From assembly GCA_963734575.1 (NCBI GenBank), contig CAVTHT010000015.1, positions 248,001 to 312,000 on the forward strand: a DNA stretch of 64,000 bases, read 5' to 3'. This DNA is from CAIWHR01 sp963734575. GTDB lineage: Bacteria; Pseudomonadota; Gammaproteobacteria; Burkholderiales; Casimicrobiaceae. Below are positions 59,974 through 64,000 of the stretch, piece by piece; the first letter of the stretch is position 1, and the number at the start of each line of letters is the position of its first letter. The notes below the pieces were generated by a model. It was not told the origin of the DNA. It worked only from the letters and a program-made list of their open reading frames with translations, and did no database searches. The position numbers and the translations under genes were made by a program.

Positions 59974-60858
59974 ATGACGCGGGGACGGGCGCCTGCCGCG
60001 AGCCGCGTTCCGATGCCCGCCGCGTGGCGCGCGGCGCGCGCACTGGCCACGCTCGCAACGGGAGCGGTTCTGGCGCTCGTGATCGCACACTGGGGTTGGC
60101 ACTGGTTCGGCCCCGCCGTGAAGCCGCTGCCGGTCCCAAGCGCACCCTCGGAAGCGCTCGCACCCATCATCACCGCTGCGCCCTGGTTCGGCACGGCCAC
60201 CGCGCCGGCGAACGAACCCGCGGCCGCAGCGACGTCATCCGCGGGGGTCGCTGGCGACGTGCGGCTCCTCGGGGTCATCGCCGATGCCGGCGGAAAAGGC
60301 TATGCATTGTTCCGCTTCGCCGATCGCGGGCCATTGCTCATCGCCACGGGGCAGGAGATCGAGCGCGGTGTCAGGCTCGAAAGCGTCAGCACGAGCGGCG
60401 CGCGATTGTCGGACCGTGGCGTGATGCGCGACGTTCCGCTGCGCGTGCCGCGCGACGCGATCATCGCAGCGGCGCCGCGTGCGGGTGCAGCGCCGGCGCA
60501 GCGCAGCGTGGCGAGCGCTGCATGCACGCCGCCGGGTGCCGGCAACGGACCGCGCTACCGGCTCAACGCGGAGCTCCTGAGCGGCATCGCCGCCAAGCCG
60601 GAGAGCTGGAGCACGGCGTTCACCGCCGGTGCCGACGGTCTCGCGGTGCGCGAAGGCAATGCCTTTGGCGCGATGCTCGGGATGAAGCCGGGCGATCGCG
60701 TTGCGCAGGCGAACGGCGTGCCGCTGCGGGGTGCCGACGATGTCGTCGTGGCGGTGATCCGGCCGCTGCTCGCGAGCCAGCCCGTGCGCGTCACGGGCCT
60801 GCGCGACAACCGGCCGATCGAATGGATCTTCGTCAACGCCAGCGCCTGTCCGGCCTGA
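59974..60858 (+). CDS. Type II secretion system protein C (GspC-like)
   Basis: A 294-residue bitopic membrane protein. One helix (ARALATLATGAVLALVIAHWGWHWF) is followed by a Pro/Ala-rich linker, the GspC homology region (VRLLGVIADAGGKGYALFRFADRGPLLIATGQEI) and a C-terminal PDZ-like domain (GNAFGAMLGMKPGDRVAQANGVPL). It would link the inner-membrane platform to the GspD secretin. No other gsp genes are in the window. An ATG at 60013 is an alternative start. Confidence 0.82.
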   Translation: MTRGRAPAASRVPMPAAWRAARALATLATGAVLALVIAHWGWHWFGPAVKPLPVPSAPSEALAPIITAAPWFGTATAPANEPAAAATSSAGVAGDVRLLGVIADAGGKGYALFRFADRGPLLIATGQEIERGVRLESVSTSGARLSDRGVMRDVPLRVPRDAIIAAAPRAGAAPAQRSVASAACTPPGAGNGPRYRLNAELLSGIAAKPESWSTAFTAGADGLAVREGNAFGAMLGMKPGDRVAQANGVPLRGADDVVVAVIRPLLASQPVRVTGLRDNRPIEWIFVNASACPA

Positions 60859-60907
60859 ATTCCAGTCGGCTCTACAGGTCGAACCTTCGGCATCGCGTGG
60901 GACGCGA

Positions 60908-61658
60908 TCAATCGGCGAGCGCCGGCAGCCAGTCGATGAGCTCTCGCGGCGAAGTGACGTGCCCATGCGCCTGCCATGCATGTGGCCGCTCGTGCTCGGC
61001 GATGTAGCCGTAGTGCGCAACGATGGTCTGCATGCCCGCGGCGAGACCCGCCGCGATGTCGCGCTCCGCATCGCCTACGTACAGGCAGCGCACGGGCGCA
61101 ACGCCAAGCTTTTCGGCCGCGTGCAGGAGCGGCGCCGGATGCGGCTTGGCATACGGCGTCGTGTCGCCGCAGACCACCACGTGCGGCGTGAAGCGCAGCT
61201 GCAGTGCATCGAGCAGGGGCAGCGTGTAGCGCGTGGCCTTGTTGGTGACGATGCCCCAGCGCAGTCGTCGCGCCTCGAGCGCCTGCAGCACGTCGTCGAT
61301 CGCGTCGAACAGCGCACGACTCCACGCACAGCGCCGCCGCGTAGTGGGCGAGAAACGCATCGCGCAGCGGCGGATATTCCGCGTGGTCCGGCGCGATCGC
61401 GAAGCCAGCGCCGATGAGGCCGCGTGCGCCGGCCGACGCGAATGGACGCAGATCCGATACGGGCACCGGCGCGAGCCCGCGCTCGCAGCGCACGCGGTTC
61501 AGCGCACCCGCGAGATCGGGCGCCGTATCGACCAGCGTGCCGTCGAGGTCGAACAGCACGGCGTCGATGTCGAGCGCGCGCGGAACGCTGGCGATCGGAT
61601 CGGCATCGTGCGTGTGCGCTGCGGCGGCCGGCATGCGCTCGGAGGTCTGCTCAGACAT
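60908..61658 (-). CDS. HAD phosphatase, Gph/MupP-like (one frameshift)
   Basis: A 249-residue HAD hydrolase after removing one extra base at 61316. The nucleophile motif is AVLFDLDGTLVDTAPDL, followed by IVTNKATRYT and the acidic VGDAERDI. It is usually annotated as phosphoglycolate phosphatase. Position next to ubiG mirrors Pseudomonas mupP, which dephosphorylates N-acetylmuramic acid 6-phosphate in cell-wall recycling, so both functions are open. It overlaps the ubiG end by 8 bases. Confidence 0.87.
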
Positions 61659-62421
61659 CCGCGGTGCGACGCAGCGCGATGAAGTAGTTCACGGAGGTGT
61701 CGGGCGTCAGGCGGAACACGCGCGTCAGGGGGTTGTACGCAAGGCCCGTGATGTCGCATGGCACGAGTCCCGCGCCACGGCCGTAGCGGGCGATCTCGGC
61801 CGGACGGAGGAAGCGCGCGTAATCGTGCGTGCCCCGGGGGAGGAGGCGCAGGACGTATTCCGCGCCGAGAATGGCGTAGGCATAGGCCTTGGCGTTGCGG
61901 TTGATCGTGGAGAAGACCGCGATCCCGCCACGCTTGAGGAGCCGGCCGCACGCCTCGACGATCGCCGTCGGATCGGGCACGTGCTCCAGCATCTCCATGC
62001 AGGTGATCGCGTCGAAGGTGCCGGGCACCTCTTCGGCGAGCGCCTCGACGGACACGAGGCGATAGTCGACCGCGGCGCCCGACTCGAGCTTGTGCAGCCG
62101 GGCGACGCCCAGCGCGCGCTCGGCGAGATCGATGCCCTGGACGCGCGCGCCGCGCTGCGCCATCGATTCGGAGAGGATGCCGCCGCCGCAGCCCACATCG
62201 AGCACGAATTTCCCCTGCAGCCCCCCGAGCATCTGCTCCACCCATTTGAGGCGCAGCGGATTCAGCGTGTGCAGCGGTCCGAACAGCTCGCTCGTCGGAT
62301 CCCACCAGTGATGCGCAAGCGCGGAGAAGCGCGACAGCTCGGCGGCGTCGGCATTCACGGGCACCGCGATCGGAAGGTGCCCCGCGGTCATGGGGAGGTC
62401 GGGGGCCATCGGTGTGTTCAT
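61651..62421 (-). CDS. ubiG: Bifunctional 2-polyprenyl-6-hydroxyphenol methylase / 3-demethylubiquinol O-methyltransferase
   Basis: A 256-residue SAM methyltransferase. The UbiG signature FSALAHHWWDPTSELFGPLHTLNPLRLKWVEQ precedes the SAM motif VLDVGCGGGILSESMA. It performs both O-methylations of ubiquinone synthesis. The start overlaps the mtaD stop (ATGA). An in-frame ATG ten residues in is an alternative. Confidence 0.94.
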   Translation of the reverse strand: MNTPMAPDLPMTAGHLPIAVPVNADAAELSRFSALAHHWWDPTSELFGPLHTLNPLRLKWVEQMLGGLQGKFVLDVGCGGGILSESMAQRGARVQGIDLAERALGVARLHKLESGAAVDYRLVSVEALAEEVPGTFDAITCMEMLEHVPDPTAIVEACGRLLKRGGIAVFSTINRNAKAYAYAILGAEYVLRLLPRGTHDYARFLRPAEIARYGRGAGLVPCDITGLAYNPLTRVFRLTPDTSVNYFIALRRTADV

Positions 62422-63737
62422 TGCAGTCGCTCCTGCCAGCTCCGTGCGCGGGCGAGTACGTCCGCCTCGTCGATCGTTCGCACGAAGCCGCCCTCGACCA
62501 CGCGCTCGCCATCGATCCACACGTCGGTCACGGCCTCGCGGCCCACCGCGTGCACGAGATGCGATACGGGATCGTAACAGGGCTCCGCTTCGATCGACGA
62601 GAAGTTCACGGCGATCAAATCGGCCTTTTTGCCCGGGATCAAGGATCCGACCTCGCGCTCGAGACAAAGCGCCCGTGCACCGCCGAGGGTCGCGGCCGCG
62701 AGGACTTCCTGCGCCGGCAACGCCGAAGGGTCGCCTGTCGCGACCTTGGCGAGCAGCGCGGCAAGGCGCATCTCTGCGAAGAGGTCCAGCCGGTTGTTCG
62801 AGGCGGCACCGTCCGTGCCGAGGGCGATGTTGACGCCGCGCGCGGCGAGGCTCGTGACGGGTGCGATGCCGCTCGCGAGCTTCATGTTGGACGCAGGACA
62901 GTGCACCACGTGCCCGCCATGGACCGCGAGGAGCTCGATGTCCTCCGGCGTGAGATGCACGCCATGAATGGCGATGAAGCCGGGCCCCGTGGCACCCAGC
63001 GCATGCAGGCGGAACAGCGGCGTGGCAAGGAAGCGCTCGCGGCTTTCCGCGACTTCGGCGGCGGTCTCCGCGAGGTGCGTCTGGATCGGAAGATCGAGCT
63101 GGCGCGCGTAGGTGACGACGCGTTCCCAGGCGGGATTGCCGACGGTGTACGGCGCGTGCGGCGCGAGCGAGAACGTGAGCCGGGGCTCGTGCTTCAGCGC
63201 ATCGCGCACCTCCAGTCCCTTCTGCAGGTAACCGTTCGCGTCGGCGGCGTACGGCGTCGGGAAATCGAGCACCGCGAGCCCGAGCATGGCGCGCATGCCG
63301 GTCTCCAGGAACGCCTTCGCCGTCGCTTCCGGGAAGAAGTACATGTCGTTGCAGCACGTGATGCCACCGCGCAGCATCTCCGCCGCCGCGAGGCGCGCGC
63401 CGTCGTAGACGAAGTCCGGCGCCGCGAAGCGTCCTTCGCGCGGCCAGATGTGGTCCTCCAGCCACGACTGCAGCGGCACGTCGTCGGCGATGCCGCGAAA
63501 GAGGCTCATCGCCGCGTGGGTGTGCGCGTTCACGAGCCCGGGCAGGACCGCATGACCGGGCAGCGACACGACCTCGCTTGCCTGATAGCGGCGGTCGGCT
63601 TCGGCCGCCGGGATCACGGCCACGATGCGCCCGCGGTCGATCACCACCGCATGTCCGGTGAGCGCGCCGGCGGGCTCGACCGGGATGACCCAGCGCGGAT
63701 CGATGCGCAGGTCGACGGCTTGGAGCGGTGCGGGCAT
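62418..63737 (-). CDS. mtaD: 5-methylthioadenosine / S-adenosylhomocysteine deaminase (TRZ/ATZ family)
   Basis: A 439-residue amidohydrolase. Metal ligands are NAHTHAAM, the later His in IQTHLAETAAE and IAIHGVHL, and the Asp in LGTDGAASNN. It matches the TRZ/ATZ group including MtaD. It deaminates methylthioadenosine to methylthioinosine. The order mtaD-ubiG-phosphatase repeats that of Pseudomonas. It works with the thioinosine phosphorylase at 51 kb. Confidence 0.9.
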   Translation of the reverse strand: MPAPLQAVDLRIDPRWVIPVEPAGALTGHAVVIDRGRIVAVIPAAEADRRYQASEVVSLPGHAVLPGLVNAHTHAAMSLFRGIADDVPLQSWLEDHIWPREGRFAAPDFVYDGARLAAAEMLRGGITCCNDMYFFPEATAKAFLETGMRAMLGLAVLDFPTPYAADANGYLQKGLEVRDALKHEPRLTFSLAPHAPYTVGNPAWERVVTYARQLDLPIQTHLAETAAEVAESRERFLATPLFRLHALGATGPGFIAIHGVHLTPEDIELLAVHGGHVVHCPASNMKLASGIAPVTSLAARGVNIALGTDGAASNNRLDLFAEMRLAALLAKVATGDPSALPAQEVLAAATLGGARALCLEREVGSLIPGKKADLIAVNFSSIEAEPCYDPVSHLVHAVGREAVTDVWIDGERVVEGGFVRTIDEADVLARARSWQERLQ

Positions 63738-63757
63738 GGCGATCTCCGGCAGGGACG

Positions 63758-63787
63758 AAAAAAAAGCCCCGCGCTGACCGCGGGGCT
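63758..63787 (-). terminator. Rho-independent terminator of the OmpA-type gene
   Basis: Stem GCCCCGCG/CGCGGGGC (63766-63773 and 63779-63786) with a 5-base loop. Eight A residues at 63758-63765 give a T run on the minus strand, so it ends the transcript of the OmpA-type gene before mtaD. On the plus strand the T run is short. Confidence 0.9.
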
Positions 63788-63805
63788 TTCTTCAGGCGGG
63801 GAAGG

Positions 63806-64000
63806 TCAGCGCTTGACCGACTCGCCCTTCACTTCGACCTCGACGCGACGGTTCGGTGCGAGGCAGGCAATCAGTTCCTTCATGTTCTTCTGATTGCAGA
63901 CCACGCCCGGGACCGGCTGGGTCTTGCCCATGCCGAGGGTCTCGATGCGGTCGCGCGGCACGCCCTTCTCGACCAGGTAGTTGCGCACGGCATCGGCGCG
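63806..64000 (-). CDS. OmpA family outer membrane protein, C-terminal end (runs off the window)
   Basis: The last 65 or so codons of an OmpA-type C-terminal peptidoglycan-binding domain: ADAVRNYLVEKGVPRDRIETLGMGKTQPV, then NRRVEVEVKGES. The frame stays open to the window edge, so the start is beyond 64000. It would anchor the outer membrane to peptidoglycan. A strong terminator follows. Confidence 0.88.
   Translation of the reverse strand, partial: RADAVRNYLVEKGVPRDRIETLGMGKTQPVPGVVCNQKNMKELIACLAPNRRVEVEVKGESVKR

Overview
The window is GC-rich DNA from a bacterium that looks like a member of the Betaproteobacteria, most likely Burkholderiales or a near relative. The pointers are a Bug/TctC-family periplasmic binding protein, a DUF3182 gene, the grouping of dapC, dapD, dapE and prmB, an MtaD-UbiG-phosphatase cluster like that of Pseudomonas, and the high GC with tightly packed ATGA-coupled operons. 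I saw no rRNA, tRNA, CRISPR array, insertion sequence or phage gene.

Layout. 0.1-5.1 kb: prkA-yeaH-spoVR stress operon and a small DUF2905 membrane protein. 5.1-10.7 kb: a secreted His/Cys (caspase-fold-like) protein of unknown role, a sirtuin, a second-type Lon protease and an Hsp20. 10.9-16.6 kb: two binding proteins around a beta-keto acid cleavage enzyme, then a P-type cation ATPase. 16.8-26.0 kb: a plus-strand catabolic operon (TRAP binding protein, acyl-CoA hydratase, acyl-CoA dehydrogenase, CoA transferase, MmgE/PrpD, methyltransferase, CitE-like lyase), followed by DUF3182 and a hydrolase. 26.0-35.5 kb: a GNAT acetyltransferase and a Gfo/Idh oxidoreductase, then a minus-strand run of EutA-like reactivase, bicupin, SDR, TRAP dctPQM and TauD dioxygenase. 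35.6-41.6 kb: Fpg, a beta-propeller protein, a formyltransferase, a lone receiver protein, and a Fur-controlled cupredoxin/FTR1 iron-uptake pair. 41.6-45.5 kb: a three-gene multiheme cytochrome c / cytochrome b operon preceded by three consecutive perfect palindromes and an FNR-type box. 45.5-64 kb: mostly housekeeping genes: a TPP enzyme, prmB, dapE, pilU, MTA salvage genes, def, glnD, map, dapD, a LytTR two-component pair, dapC, gspC, a phosphatase, ubiG, mtaD and the end of an OmpA-type gene.

How it works together. The 16.8-23.9 kb operon holds a full set for import, CoA activation, dehydrogenation, hydration and lyase cleavage of a branched or dicarboxylic acid. The minus-strand TRAP operon probably serves another organic acid. 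The cytochrome operon looks like a quinone-linked electron conduit switched by oxygen supply. MtaD and the thioinosine phosphorylase together complete the deaminating route of methylthioadenosine salvage.

Caution. About 26 single-base frameshifts, nearly all one-base insertions, break otherwise well conserved genes, including essential def. Removing one base at each site restores full-length family members. I therefore treat them as sequencing or assembly errors and annotate whole genes across them.
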